Of a DNA stretch of 64,000 bases, positions 43,274-52,776 are shown piece by piece; the first letter of the stretch is position 1, and each line of letters starts with the position of its first letter. The translations under genes and the position numbers were made by a program. The DNA lies in assembly GCA_030729785.1 (NCBI GenBank), contig JANQWS010000023.1, forward strand, positions 62,001 through 126,000, given 5' to 3'. This DNA comes from Algoriphagus sp. GTDB lineage: Bacteria; Bacteroidota; Bacteroidia; Cytophagales; Cyclobacteriaceae. Below the pieces are notes generated by a model that did not search any database, had not been told where the DNA came from, and saw nothing but the letters and a program-made list of their open reading frames with translations.

Positions 43274-43918
43274 TTAGGCCAATTTCCGCATCAGCCAACC
43301 ATACAACATGCTACGATGCTCTTCCTTTGGGTTGATTAAAAGTTGATCCAAACGCTTCAAAGAGCCTCCAGTCATGATGGTTTCGTAAGGGCTGAGGCGA
43401 ATCAATTTGTACCCATGAATACGAGTCAGTAAATCCACTTGCATCTGATTGTATGCGCCTAACTTCCATCCACTAGCGCCCACCCCATGGAAATCTCCAG
43501 GATCTGAAGAACTGCCAAAAATCCGTGTTGCCAACGGGGGGCCATCCCAGATCCGCTTGGGCATACCCGCCTTCAATGCTTCCTTTTCAAAAGTGCGACA
43601 AAGCCGCTTGTGGCCTTCAAAAAAAGTGTATTGAAATTCTTCATACATCGGGGATCGCAAACTGATTCCACGATACCGATTAAAGTTCACTTCATCGTCC
43701 CAAAGGATAAGGGTTCTACCTAGCTTAAAATCAACGGGAACTTTTTCAAAAAGCGGAAACGAACCAGTTCCTCCTAAATCTTCCAAAACAGAATTCAACC
43801 AGGATTTACTGCGGGAATCCAAATAGCGGGGTTGAACTTCAAAATCTACTTGCCAGTCGTAGGTGGCCCCACCTTCCTTTAAAATGAGATCTAGTTGCCT
43901 GGTCATCAGGTGCTCCAT
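43274..43918 (-). CDS. Hypothetical protein, possible nuclease-like fold (DUF7255-like)
   Basis: Protein of 214 residues, soluble. It holds the segments DFKLGRTLILWDDEVNFNRYRG (about 63-84) and KRLCRTFEKEALKAG (about 102-116). The first resembles the Glu/Asp core strand of PD-(D/E)xK or Vsr-like nucleases (hydrophobic strand followed by D-D-E-V-x-F-x-R-Y), but I cannot align it confidently. Later SSDPGDFHGVGASGWKLGAYNQ is conserved-looking. It is the third gene of a leftward operon, 4 bases after DUF2452. The function is not known. Confidence 0.6.
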   Translation of the reverse strand: MEHLMTRQLDLILKEGGATYDWQVDFEVQPRYLDSRSKSWLNSVLEDLGGTGSFPLFEKVPVDFKLGRTLILWDDEVNFNRYRGISLRSPMYEEFQYTFFEGHKRLCRTFEKEALKAGMPKRIWDGPPLATRIFGSSSDPGDFHGVGASGWKLGAYNQMQVDLLTRIHGYKLIRLSPYETIMTGGSLKRLDQLLINPKEEHRSMLYGWLMRKLA

Positions 43919-43922
43919 ATCC

Positions 43923-44381
43923 TTAACTTACGTCTCGAAGGATCTCCCAGGTATGGTCAGCCAATAACTTAATCTCAGCCACAAAATTTGCCCAGTTCTT
44001 TTTTCTTCCCCACTCCTCGGGAGCGATCATGCTCAAAAAATCTGTGCCATCTTCTTTTTGATACAAAAAATAGCGGTGATTGATCAATGGCTCAAAGGAA
44101 ATGGAAGCCTGGTAAATCCGCTCTGAAACTTCAATACGAGACTGGATTTTCTTTGCTTGATCTGCCAAGAGTTTCATTTGATCGTATATCTGGGACATTT
44201 GCATGTCAGTCTGACTGTGCATAGCTGCCACAGCCCTACCGGTAATCTTTCCTTTATCTTCTGGCTTGATGATCGCACTACCAGCATGATGCGCATACGG
44301 TAAGATGCCTGGATTCTCCGTGGTCTTCTCCTTCATCAAATCCAGATCTAAACGATCTACATCAATCTTTTTTCCTATCAT
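43923..44381 (-). CDS. DUF2452 protein
   Basis: Protein of 152 residues, soluble. Hallmarks of DUF2452: an N-terminal NPGILPYAHHAGSAIIKPEDKGKITGRAV segment (about 23-51), then a helical middle and INHRYFLYQKEDGTDFLSMIAPEEWG (about 100-125). DUF2452 is found in several Bacteroidota and Gammaproteobacteria and has no known role. It sits between the 49-residue membrane protein (5-base gap) and the 214-residue hypothetical protein (4-base gap), implying one operon. Confidence 0.85.
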   Translation of the reverse strand: MIGKKIDVDRLDLDLMKEKTTENPGILPYAHHAGSAIIKPEDKGKITGRAVAAMHSQTDMQMSQIYDQMKLLADQAKKIQSRIEVSERIYQASISFEPLINHRYFLYQKEDGTDFLSMIAPEEWGRKKNWANFVAEIKLLADHTWEILRDVS

Positions 44382-44386
44382 GCCTA

Positions 44387-44536
44387 TTATTTTTCAACTT
44401 CCGTAGAAATACGTTCTTTCAAATTACCTTTTGATCCTGGAAAAGTAGTTTTTCTTGATATATCATAGCTCACATAGAGAATGATCAGCATGAAGACCAC
44501 GAAAATGAACAAGAAGATTTTTTTATTTTTCTGCAT
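44387..44536 (-). CDS. Small single-pass membrane protein (49 aa)
   Basis: This gene is too short for the ORF track. The frame reads MQKNKKIFLFIFVVFMLII... then ...SYDISRKTTFPGSKGNL and ends in an acidic tail ERISTEVEK, with a TAA stop at 44387-44389. It has one membrane segment (about 7-24) and a soluble C-terminal tail. The DUF2452 ATG follows 5 bases downstream, which supports co-transcription. The ending and length look like many small envelope proteins of the phylum; no function can be assigned. Confidence 0.55.
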   Translation of the reverse strand: MQKNKKIFLFIFVVFMLIILYVSYDISRKTTFPGSKGNLKERISTEVEK

Positions 44537-44855
44537 TAGTAAAAGATTCAACGCACAAAATTAATGACAATTCCTTTTTTTGTTTCTTAATCGAGAAGTC
44601 ATTTTCACTTCAATTATCCACATCTTGTGGCTTAAAAATACTATTCAAGAACAATTTCAAGGTTTAAACTCATTCGTTACCTATTTGTTAAAAAACTGTA
44701 CGTTTAAATTTACTGATAGAATTTCCACCAAAGGAAGGCCTTAGCTCAGGGAGAATGATAAATTGCAGTACTTTGCGCTTTATTGGGTAGCGTCTAGATT
44801 TAAGCTTTACTTCATTTCCCTCTCTTTTCAACCAAATTTTACTTTAACTAGTTGT
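44537..44855. other. Intergenic region upstream of the S9 peptidase gene
   Basis: This 319-base AT-rich gap between divergent genes holds a small CCACA/TGTGG hairpin at 44618-44630 and several near-promoter words but no clean TAnnTTTG box with a -33 partner. The ORF-track extension of the S9 gene into this region is not credible, because the signal peptide begins at 44856. Confidence 0.4.
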
Positions 44856-47216
44856 ATGCAACGGAAAATCTTTCTTCTACTGTCCCTACTTTGGGTATAT
44901 TCCCACTCTTCGGCTCAATCCCAATTGTCCGTGGAATCCATCATGCGTCACCCAAATTGGATGGGGACATTTCCTTCTAGACATTATTGGAGTGCTAACA
45001 GCCAGCAGATTTATTTCAATTACAACCCTGAAAAAAACCAAGCCGACTCGCTGTACAAAATTGATGCTGTAGCTGGAGCCGAAGCCATTCGAGTACCTTG
45101 GTCGGAGGAAAAAATATTACAAAAAGAGGCTATTTTATCCGCCGATGAAAATTTAAAACTATACAAAAAAGGCAATCAGGTAGTATTGGAGGATTTAAAA
45201 AAAGGAAAAACAAGCACCTTATTTGATTGGTATGGACCTTTGGATAAGCTCAAATTTCTCACCAATGAAAATTACATCGCCTTTAGTTCGGAACTGAATT
45301 TTTACCGTTTTGATCGGAAAACCAATCGCCTTGAAAAACTAACATCCATCGTCAAAGGTGCAAAGCCTGCAAAGCCAAAATCTACGGAATTGGCAAAAAT
45401 TAATTTTCTAGAGCAGGAAAACCTAGCCTTGCTGGAGGAAGTTCGATTGCGAAAAGAAGCCCAGAAAGCATCCCAAGCCTACCGAGCCAGCATCCGGGAA
45501 GCTATCACTGAAGAGTTTGTGTTTTATACCGAAGGTAAAAATTTAACTAACCTCCAACTTTCACCAGATGCACGCTATGTCACCTTTTCTGTGTTTACAC
45601 CCCCAGCAGGCAACAAAAACACCAAGGTGCCAAATTATACCGCTGCTTCTGGCTACACAGAAGATTTGAATAGTAGACCAAAAGTGGGTACACAAGCAGG
45701 TAAGACGGAAATGGGAATTTATGACCTGAATCGCGATACCGTCTACTATGTAACTACCGCCAGCCTCCCTGGAATTCAAGATGCTCCAGATTACCGGGCA
45801 GATTATCCTGAAAAAACATGGGAGAAAAAGAATCGGGAATTATCCCTTACAGGACCGTATTTCTCCCCAGATGGAACAAAAGCCATCCTTCAAGCGAGAG
45901 CTATCGACAACAAAGATCGCTGGATAGCTTCCATTGATTTGACTACAGGGGCCTTAACTACGCTAGATCGACAGCGCGATGAAGCTTGGATTGGGGGACC
46001 AGGAATAGGTTGGGGCGGAACCCTCGACTGGCTTCCCGACTCCAAGCATATTTACTTCCAATCCGAAGAAAGCGGCTATTCCCATCTGTATTTGGTTCAT
46101 GTGGATACCAAAGAGAAAAAAGCGTTGACTACAGGGAAATTTGAAGTATTTGATCCCTTCTTGTCCAAAGACAAAAAGTCTTGGTACTTGACCACTTCGG
46201 AAGTACACCCGGGTGAACGTCATTTTTATCGGATGCCTTTGTGGGGTGGAAAAATGGAGAAGTTGACCTCCATGGAGGGTGAAAATCAGGTGGTCCTGTC
46301 TCCTGATGAACAACAACTTGCCATCCTACATAGCTACTCTAATGTACCTCCTGAATTGTATGTACAAGACAATAAAGTTGGTGCTAAACCCATACAACTT
46401 ACTTCTGGTCAATCAGAGGAATTCAAAAACTATGCCTGGCGCGACCCAGAACTGGTTCTATTTACTGCTCAGGATGGTGCTCAAGTACCCGCACGTCTTT
46501 ATCTACCAGAAGCTTCAAAAAAGAATGGAGCAGCAGTGATCTTCGTACACGGTGCAGGCTACTTACAAAACGTACACAAGTGGTGGAGCAGTTATTTTAG
46601 AGAGTATTTTTTCCATAATCTCCTCACTGACCTAGGCTATACCGTCCTAGATATTGATTACCGAGGATCCGCGGGCTATGGCCGGGATTGGCGAACAGGG
46701 ATCTACCGTCACATGGGAGGTAAAGACCTTTCTGATCAAGTGGATGGAGCAAACTACCTGGTGAAGCAGCACGGCGTTGAAGCGGAAAGAATTGGGATTT
46801 ATGGAGGAAGTTATGGTGGATTTATCACCCTGATGGCTCTATTTAATCATGGAGATGTATTCGCCTCAGGGGCAGCCTTACGCTCAGTGACTGATTGGGC
46901 ACATTACAACCATGGCTACACAGCAAATATTTTGAATACTCCTGAAGAAGATCCCATTGCCTTTCGCCGCTCCTCTCCCATTTATTTTGCTGAAGGCTTA
47001 AAGGGAAACCTATTGATCGCGCACGGGATGTTGGATGTAAATGTGCACTTCCAAGACGTAGTACGCCTATCGCAGCGATTGATTGAGTTGAAGAAAGATA
47101 ATTGGGAGATGGCCGTTTATCCCATAGAAGATCATGGATTTGTGACCCCAAGTTCTTGGACTGACGAGTACAAACGAATTTTGAAATTATTCAACACCAC
47201 ACTCCCTAGAAAATGA
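44856..47216 (+). CDS. Exported S9 family prolyl oligopeptidase-type peptidase
   Basis: Protein of 786 residues from the ATG at 44856, which begins a Sec signal peptide (MQRKIFLLLSLLWVYS...AQ). A beta-propeller follows (DPP-IV-like, to about 545), then an alpha/beta-hydrolase domain. Catalytic Ser is in IGIYGGSYGGFI (about 650), Asp in GMLDVNVHFQD, and His in EDHGFV, all intact. The VDIDYRGSAGYGRDW loop is typical of S9. It should cleave peptides after Pro or Ala in the periplasm. It overlaps ggt by 4 bases, hinting at joint action on peptides and glutathione. Confidence 0.93.
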   Translation: MQRKIFLLLSLLWVYSHSSAQSQLSVESIMRHPNWMGTFPSRHYWSANSQQIYFNYNPEKNQADSLYKIDAVAGAEAIRVPWSEEKILQKEAILSADENLKLYKKGNQVVLEDLKKGKTSTLFDWYGPLDKLKFLTNENYIAFSSELNFYRFDRKTNRLEKLTSIVKGAKPAKPKSTELAKINFLEQENLALLEEVRLRKEAQKASQAYRASIREAITEEFVFYTEGKNLTNLQLSPDARYVTFSVFTPPAGNKNTKVPNYTAASGYTEDLNSRPKVGTQAGKTEMGIYDLNRDTVYYVTTASLPGIQDAPDYRADYPEKTWEKKNRELSLTGPYFSPDGTKAILQARAIDNKDRWIASIDLTTGALTTLDRQRDEAWIGGPGIGWGGTLDWLPDSKHIYFQSEESGYSHLYLVHVDTKEKKALTTGKFEVFDPFLSKDKKSWYLTTSEVHPGERHFYRMPLWGGKMEKLTSMEGENQVVLSPDEQQLAILHSYSNVPPELYVQDNKVGAKPIQLTSGQSEEFKNYAWRDPELVLFTAQDGAQVPARLYLPEASKKNGAAVIFVHGAGYLQNVHKWWSSYFREYFFHNLLTDLGYTVLDIDYRGSAGYGRDWRTGIYRHMGGKDLSDQVDGANYLVKQHGVEAERIGIYGGSYGGFITLMALFNHGDVFASGAALRSVTDWAHYNHGYTANILNTPEEDPIAFRRSSPIYFAEGLKGNLLIAHGMLDVNVHFQDVVRLSQRLIELKKDNWEMAVYPIEDHGFVTPSSWTDEYKRILKLFNTTLPRK

Positions 47217-48922
47217 ACCCTTTATTTCGAACCGGAATTTCCCTTGCACTTACCTTAGGTATTGTAGGAGGTTTTATTGCCCAAACTGTGGCGCAGAGCA
47301 ACAAAATTCAGGGACTTGTATCTGACAAAGCCATGGTGGTCTCTGCTCGAGAGGAAGCCTCACAAATAGGAATCGAGATCATCCGACAAGGAGGCAATGC
47401 CTTTGATGCCATGATGGCTACCGAAATGGCCTTAGCAGTGAGTTTTCCCTTTGCAGGTAACCTTGGTGGTGGTGGTTTTATGGTCTACCGCATGGCTGAT
47501 GGACGGATAGGGAGTTTGGACTACCGTGAAAAAGCCCCTTTGGCAGCTTCCAAAGACATGTACTTGGATGAAGAAGGTAATGTCATCCCCAGATTAAGTA
47601 CACAAGGCGCCCTAGCCTCCGGGGTTCCTGGAACTCTTGCGGGAATTTTTGAAGCACAGGCCAAGTTTGGTAAACTGAAACCCAAACAAGTACTACAACC
47701 CGTAATTGATTTAGCAAGAAATGGCTTTGTAGTTACCAAAAATCAAGCGGAACGTCTTCGCATAAATCGGCAATTATTCGTCCAGGTAAATGGTCCAAAT
47801 ACCTTTTTTGGAAAAGAAATAAAAGCCGGAGAATTAATTCAAAATCCTGCTCTTGCCAATACCTTAGAGCGAATTGCGAAAAAAGGAAGAAACGAATTTT
47901 ACAAAGGGGAAACTGCAAAAGTGATGGTCAACCACCTACAAAAAATAGGAGGAATCATCACCATGGCTGATTTAGCCCAATACAAAGCCGTTTGGAGAGA
48001 TCCCATTGTATTTCCCTACCGAAACTTGAAAATCATTTCTATGGCGCCTCCAAGTTCTGGAGGAGTCACATTAGGTCAAATCCTCAAAATGCTCGAACCT
48101 TATCCCCTACGCCAACTGGGGCATCATTCTCCTGAATACATCCAAGTACTTGTGGAAGCGGAACGACGTGCCTATGCCGATCGAAATTACTATTTGGGGG
48201 ATCCTGACTTTGTACAAATTCCTGTCAACCAATTGCTTGATTCTGCCTACCTAAAATCTAGAATGAGTGATTTTTCCTTTGAAAAAGCAAGTAAGTCGGC
48301 AGACATTGGTAAAGGAGATATCCAATTTTCAGAGAGCATGGAAACTACTCATTACTCCATTGTCGATGCGGAAGGAAATGCCGTATCCGTGACCACTACC
48401 CTCAACGGGGGGTATGGATCTAAGGTGTTTGTGGAGGAACTAGGATTCTTTATGAACAATGAAATGGATGATTTCAGTGCCAAGCCAGGCATCCCAAACA
48501 TGTTTGGCCTAATCGGTGCCGAAGCAAATAGCATTGCACCAGGCAAGCGCATGCTCAGCTCCATGACCCCCACCATTGTGGAAAAAGAGGGAAAGTTAGC
48601 TATGGTTGTGGGTACTCCTGGCGGTTCCACTATCATCACCGCAGTATTGCAGACGATTTTGAACGTTACCGAATTTGACATGGGGATGCAGGAAGCAGTC
48701 AATGCCCCTCGATTTCATCACCAATGGTTGCCTGACCTGGTCAACTTTGAACCCAAAGCCTTTGGAGCGGATTTGGTCGCTCAACTAAAATCCAAAGGAT
48801 ACTTAATCAACGAAGGAAATAGCCCCATCATTGGAAAAGTAGATGCCATTCGCGTTTTACCCAACGGCAAACTCGAAGGAGGCGCTGATCCAAGAGGAGA
48901 CGACAAAGCGATAGGTTTTTAA
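47213..48922 (+). CDS. ggt: Gamma-glutamyltransferase
   Basis: Protein of 569 residues with a signal peptide (to about residue 28). It is an Ntn-hydrolase made as a proenzyme that self-cleaves before Thr378 in ETTHYSIVD. GGGGFMVYR (85-93) and GNLGGGGF, PPSSGGVTLGQ, and NGGYGSKVFVEELGFFMNNEMDDF (about 398) are family segments. It hydrolyses or transfers gamma-glutamyl groups of glutathione in the periplasm. The start overlaps the S9 gene stop by 4 bases (ATGA). Its product glutamate/5-oxoproline would feed the pxpABC genes about 4 kb away. Confidence 0.96.
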   Translation: MNPLFRTGISLALTLGIVGGFIAQTVAQSNKIQGLVSDKAMVVSAREEASQIGIEIIRQGGNAFDAMMATEMALAVSFPFAGNLGGGGFMVYRMADGRIGSLDYREKAPLAASKDMYLDEEGNVIPRLSTQGALASGVPGTLAGIFEAQAKFGKLKPKQVLQPVIDLARNGFVVTKNQAERLRINRQLFVQVNGPNTFFGKEIKAGELIQNPALANTLERIAKKGRNEFYKGETAKVMVNHLQKIGGIITMADLAQYKAVWRDPIVFPYRNLKIISMAPPSSGGVTLGQILKMLEPYPLRQLGHHSPEYIQVLVEAERRAYADRNYYLGDPDFVQIPVNQLLDSAYLKSRMSDFSFEKASKSADIGKGDIQFSESMETTHYSIVDAEGNAVSVTTTLNGGYGSKVFVEELGFFMNNEMDDFSAKPGIPNMFGLIGAEANSIAPGKRMLSSMTPTIVEKEGKLAMVVGTPGGSTIITAVLQTILNVTEFDMGMQEAVNAPRFHHQWLPDLVNFEPKAFGADLVAQLKSKGYLINEGNSPIIGKVDAIRVLPNGKLEGGADPRGDDKAIGF

Positions 48923-49046
48923 ATGGATGGATTTATTTCCAAGGTACTCTTGGCCTTGCTCTTTGATTCTCCACCGCTAATCAAATAATTGATTTACATG
49001 CTAACTTAGTTCTTAACTTTTGCAGAGATAAACCTAATTTATACCT

Positions 49047-50075
49047 ATGAAAAATCGTCGCGAGTTTCTTCAAAAATCAGTACTTGGAATTGCAGGCGTC
49101 CTAACAGCGCCCACTTGGCTACAAGGAGCACCCGCCTTGATTAAATCGCTTGGCAGACCAAACTCCCTGATCAATGGAGTTCAGATCGGTTGCATCACCT
49201 ACTCTTTCCGCTCCCTAGCCGACCAAAGCGCGGAGGCTACGCTTCAATACGTACTTGATTCTGGTATTTCATCCATTGAATTGATGGGAGATCCAGCAGA
49301 GAGCTTTGCAGGGATGCCTAAACCTACTTTCAATCGCTCACGGATTTTTCAATTGGGTGGGAAGCAGCGACGTGGAGAGTCACTCAATGAGGACGAAAAA
49401 AAGGAACTAGCCGATCTTCAGGCACAAACAGCTGCTTACAGCCAAACTGTTGCTGAATGGCGTGCAAACGCGGACATGAGGAAGTTTGAACAGGTGGGCA
49501 AAATGTACAAAGATGCGGGAGTATCGATCTATGCCTTCAAACCAAATGCATTTGGAACCACGAACTCGGATTTAGAAGTCGTTTACGGCATGCGAGCGGC
49601 CAAAGCCCTAGGAGCTAGCCATGTGACCCTTGAGCATCCTTCCAACGATGAGCAGACGATGCGATTAGGTAAGTTGGGAGAAAAAGAGCAAATGGCCGTA
49701 GGCTACCATGGACATGAACAGGAAACCTTTACTTTTTGGGATACTGCACTAGCGCAAAGTACTGCAAATGGATTAAATCTAGATGCTGGGCACTACATTG
49801 CTGCCGGACACACGGATTTGATTCCTTTAATCGAAAAGCAGCACTCCAGAATCTTGAGCATGCACACCAAGGATCGTAAAACTCCTGCCAACGGAAAAGG
49901 AAACGTGGCTTGGGGTACAGGCGACACCCCTATCGTTGACATGTTGCAATTGATGAAGAAAAAGAAGTATGCCTTCCCAGCCACGATCGAACTCGAATAC
50001 CAAATACCTAGTGGTTCGAATGCAGTCGCTGAGGTTCAGCGTTGCGTGGAGTTCTGCAGAGAAGCATTGAAATAA
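49047..50075 (+). CDS. Exported sugar phosphate isomerase/epimerase-like TIM barrel protein
   Basis: Protein of 342 residues with a Tat-type leader (MKNRREFLQKSVLGIAGVLTAP; 'RREFL' is the twin-Arg motif) and AP-family AP-endonuclease-2 type TIM barrel. ISSIELMGDPAESF supplies an early metal Glu, VTLEHPSND another, GYHGHEQETF metal His residues, LDAGHYIAAG and LSMHTKDRKT later ones. It belongs to xylose-isomerase-like TIM barrels common in Bacteroidota. The substrate is unknown. A terminator follows immediately. Confidence 0.87.
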   Translation: MKNRREFLQKSVLGIAGVLTAPTWLQGAPALIKSLGRPNSLINGVQIGCITYSFRSLADQSAEATLQYVLDSGISSIELMGDPAESFAGMPKPTFNRSRIFQLGGKQRRGESLNEDEKKELADLQAQTAAYSQTVAEWRANADMRKFEQVGKMYKDAGVSIYAFKPNAFGTTNSDLEVVYGMRAAKALGASHVTLEHPSNDEQTMRLGKLGEKEQMAVGYHGHEQETFTFWDTALAQSTANGLNLDAGHYIAAGHTDLIPLIEKQHSRILSMHTKDRKTPANGKGNVAWGTGDTPIVDMLQLMKKKKYAFPATIELEYQIPSGSNAVAEVQRCVEFCREALK

Positions 50076-50076
50076 G

Positions 50077-50099
50077 AAAGGGGTTTATCCCCTTTTTTT
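50077..50099 (+). terminator. Rho-independent terminator between convergent genes
   Basis: AAAGGGG and CCCCTTTTTTT arms around a TTTAT loop, starting 2 bases after the stop. It may also act for the opposing DUF1684 gene. Confidence 0.75.
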
Positions 50100-50110
50100 A
50101 TGGATAAACC

Positions 50111-50983
50111 CTATTCATGCCCTTCTGGCATTTTTTCTCCTGCAGGAACTGCGAAAGGGAGCCGATTGGATTTAGGAGGTATTGGACAGGTAGCAAACTC
50201 CGTATAAGCACAAGGAGGATTGTAGGCAAAATTAAAATCAAGAGTTGTCATTCCCTGTCCGTCAGGGGAATCGACATAGAGGTAACGACCTGTAGGATAG
50301 GTTTCCATGGCAGAAGTCTCATCCGAGAATAGCACAAAAAGTTTACCCAATTCATCCAAAACCAGAAGCTCAAATTGTTGTCCTTCTCGCTCAAACTCGA
50401 GAACACCAATTACCTTCCAGGTAATGAGTTGACCCAAGACATTGGGGATTTCAAGGGTTTGGTTGAATCTAGGTACCAACTTTGCAGTAAACCGGAAGTC
50501 TGGATTGTAATCAAAAGTAGACGTAGGAGTGAAATTTTGAAGATTGGGATGATTAAGATCACGCAATCGGAGTGCATAATTCCCGCCTCGCTGAATAATA
50601 GTCCATTTCCAATTCTTGTAGTAAACCCCTCCTCCAGTGCCATAGGCAATGGGGTAAACCAGTATCCTATTGGATGTTGACGTGTTAGTTTCCTTTTGAA
50701 TCGCCAATTCCGTAGGTTCAAACCAAACCGAATCTTGTACAAATTCAAACTTACCTAGGGTGGCAGCTCCGGAAATTTTGCCAAAGCCCAGGGTATTTGC
50801 ATTCACTTCTTCCAAATAGGGCGAATCTCTTTCCATCCAAATCAACCCAACTAAATTTAGCCATCCATCTTCTCCAGTCAATTCCAACTGTCTTTTGATT
50901 TTCCATTGAGCAAACTCCAATTCTTGAGCAACCGAAATAGTCACAAATGAAAGCCAGATCAGGAAAAGAAGGGAATACTTCAT
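50111..50983 (-). CDS. DUF1684 exported protein
   Basis: Protein of 290 residues with signal peptide (to about residue 20, ...ISVAQ). The C-terminal half has the DUF1684 hallmarks: YPTGRYLYVDSPD, then DFNFAYNPPCAYTEFATCPIPPKSNRLPFAVPAGEK (about 248-283). DUF1684 proteins are usual in Bacteroidota and Actinobacteria; no activity is established. Repeat copy C lies just upstream of the start. Confidence 0.88.
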   Translation of the reverse strand: MKYSLLFLIWLSFVTISVAQELEFAQWKIKRQLELTGEDGWLNLVGLIWMERDSPYLEEVNANTLGFGKISGAATLGKFEFVQDSVWFEPTELAIQKETNTSTSNRILVYPIAYGTGGGVYYKNWKWTIIQRGGNYALRLRDLNHPNLQNFTPTSTFDYNPDFRFTAKLVPRFNQTLEIPNVLGQLITWKVIGVLEFEREGQQFELLVLDELGKLFVLFSDETSAMETYPTGRYLYVDSPDGQGMTTLDFNFAYNPPCAYTEFATCPIPPKSNRLPFAVPAGEKMPEGHE

Positions 50984-51015
50984 GGAGTGGTTTATTTTTA
51001 AGTACTACTTAATCT

Positions 51016-51197
51016 GACTATCCGAAAACTTACCAGTAGCTTATAAATTGTTTGAAGTACTGCGGATAATCGCCGACAGACCGCAGTCTGCAGGCAGACG
51101 ATAGGCCACGGCCTACAGGCAGTCCACGGACCACGGCTTATTAAAATGAACTTCAAACCTTATTTTTCTTTGGTTACTATTGACAAAGCAGATAATC
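51016..51197 (-). repeat. Interspersed MITE-like repeat, copy C (longest)
   Basis: 182 bp. The left end on the plus strand is GACTATCCGA, the right end GCAGATAATC. Within lie TTTGAAGTACTGCGGATAATCG (internal site), CCGACAGACCGCAGTCTGC, the nested GGCAGACGATAGGCCACGGCC, CAGTCCACGGACCACGG, then ATGAACTTCAAACCTTATTTT and TTTGGTTACTATTGACAAAG. It fills most of the gap between the DUF1684 start and the end of the aminotransferase gene. Confidence 0.82.
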
Positions 51198-51249
51198 AAA
51201 TACTTAATTTAATAATATACAATTAATTAATATTCAATAGTTTAATTAG

Positions 51250-52404
51250 TTAAAAAATAGTGGCTATTTTTTGTATTCGACGCAAGGCTTCCTCCAGCTC
51301 TTCTTCTTTTTTGGCAAAGCAAAAGCGAAGCACTTGATGGTCCTGCTTAGTTGAATAAAATACGGAGACAGGAATACAAGCCACCTTGAGTTTGCGAGTC
51401 ATCTGCTCCGCAACATATACATCGGATTTTTTACTTAGATGGGCATAAGATACCAGCTGGAAAAAACTTCCCTGGCTGGCTTGAAAATTAAATGGGGTGG
51501 ATTTCAAGCCTTCTACAAATAAATCACGCTTTTTTTGGTAGAAGGAAGGCAAATTCAAGTAATGTTTTGGATCATCCAAGTATTCGGCTAATGCAAATTG
51601 AATTGGGGTGACGGTACTAAAGGTTACGTATTGATGAATCTTTCGAAATTCTTGACTTAATGGGACTGGCGCAATACAATAGCCTATTTTCCAACCCGTT
51701 ACATGAAAAGTTTTTCCAAAAGAACCACAAACAAAGGTTCGTTCTCTCAATTCAGGATGCGAACCCAAGGAATGGTGGACTTTTCCATCAAATAAGATGT
51801 GTTCGTATACTTCATCGCTAATCACAAAAATACCGCTCTTTGAAACGAGAGAAGCTAATTGCGCCACATCCTCCTTACTCCAAACCTGGCCACTTGGATT
51901 GTGTGGACTGTTGACCACGATGGCTCGGGTTTTATCAGTGATTTTGGAGGCTACCAACTCCCAATCCACTGAAAAATCAGTTGGGTTTAAAGCTACAAAA
52001 ACAGGAATCCCCCCATTTAACAAGATTCCAGGTACATAACTATCGTAGGATGGTTCCAAAACTAGCACTTCATCTCCAGGCCGAACTACAGCAGAAAGTG
52101 CTGAAAAAAGTGCTTCTGTGGCTCCTGATACAATCGTTACTTCTGATTCTGGATCAGGAAAATAGCCTTGGGTACGCTGAGTTTTGGTAGCTAGTGCTAA
52201 TTTCAACTCGGATACACCCGACATTGGAGCATACTGATTATTTCCATCTCGAGTAAATTTGGCCACCAATTCCAATAGGATTGGATCCGAGCCAAAGCCT
52301 GGAAAACCTTGAGCTAAGTTAATCGCATTTTCTTCCTGCGCCATCCTAGACATGATCGTAAAGATGGTTGTTCCTACCTGAGGTAATTTTGAAATCAAAG
52401 ACAT
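51250..52404 (-). CDS. Methionine aminotransferase (class I/II PLP)
   Basis: Protein of 384 residues, fold-type I. INLAQGFPGFGSDP is the family start of the YbdL/methionine aminotransferase group. VNSPHNPSGQVW (PLP-contact Asn), ISDEVYEHILFD with PLP-ring Asp, and CGSFGKTFHVTGWKIGY with Schiff-base Lys near 241 are intact. YbdL-type enzymes use methionine and aromatic amino acids with keto acids in salvage. It faces the small lipoprotein gene divergently. Confidence 0.9.
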   Translation of the reverse strand: MSLISKLPQVGTTIFTIMSRMAQEENAINLAQGFPGFGSDPILLELVAKFTRDGNNQYAPMSGVSELKLALATKTQRTQGYFPDPESEVTIVSGATEALFSALSAVVRPGDEVLVLEPSYDSYVPGILLNGGIPVFVALNPTDFSVDWELVASKITDKTRAIVVNSPHNPSGQVWSKEDVAQLASLVSKSGIFVISDEVYEHILFDGKVHHSLGSHPELRERTFVCGSFGKTFHVTGWKIGYCIAPVPLSQEFRKIHQYVTFSTVTPIQFALAEYLDDPKHYLNLPSFYQKKRDLFVEGLKSTPFNFQASQGSFFQLVSYAHLSKKSDVYVAEQMTRKLKVACIPVSVFYSTKQDHQVLRFCFAKKEEELEEALRRIQKIATIF

Positions 52405-52477
52405 TTGACTCTAAATTGAGTTTATACTTGCCAAGAAAGGAATTTTTTTCAAATTTGAGAAGTAAAGCCTTATACTC

Positions 52478-52756
52478 ATGAAAATCCAAATTCTACTTTT
52501 TACGTTCCTCGGATTGCTACTATTTGCCTGTACGGAAGAATCCCCAGAAGATCCATTGGATGTGTACCGCGAAATTGCCTATAGCGCGTTAAGTAGTTCA
52601 CAAAAAGAATCAATATTAGGCGATTGGAAGCAAGCAGAAGTAGCCGCTTGGACAGATGGAAATTACCTAGTAGTCTTTTTAACAAAGGACGGCATGCCGC
52701 CAATTCGAGTAGTAGTCAATCCCGAGACTGGACGAGTGGTAGAAATCTTAACCTAG
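52478..52756 (+). CDS. Small lipoprotein preceding the pxp genes
   Basis: Protein of 92 residues with a lipoprotein signal: LLFAC puts the lipid-modified Cys at 18. The mature part (CTEESPEDPLDVYREIAYSAL) ends with a strand-rich VVFLTKDGMPPIRVVVNPETGRVVEIL that resembles a PepSY-like or beta-hairpin ending. It lies 20 bases upstream of pxpA on the same strand, so it may be co-transcribed. The function is unknown. Confidence 0.68.
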   Translation: MKIQILLFTFLGLLLFACTEESPEDPLDVYREIAYSALSSSQKESILGDWKQAEVAAWTDGNYLVVFLTKDGMPPIRVVVNPETGRVVEILT

Positions 52757-52776
52757 TACTTCAAGAAGGCCATTCC

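Noticed and set aside
44738-44780. tRNA-like string TTAGCTCAGGGAG
   Set aside because: The D-stem partner GAGC, the T-loop GTTCGA and a matching acceptor are all absent, so it is a chance resemblance.
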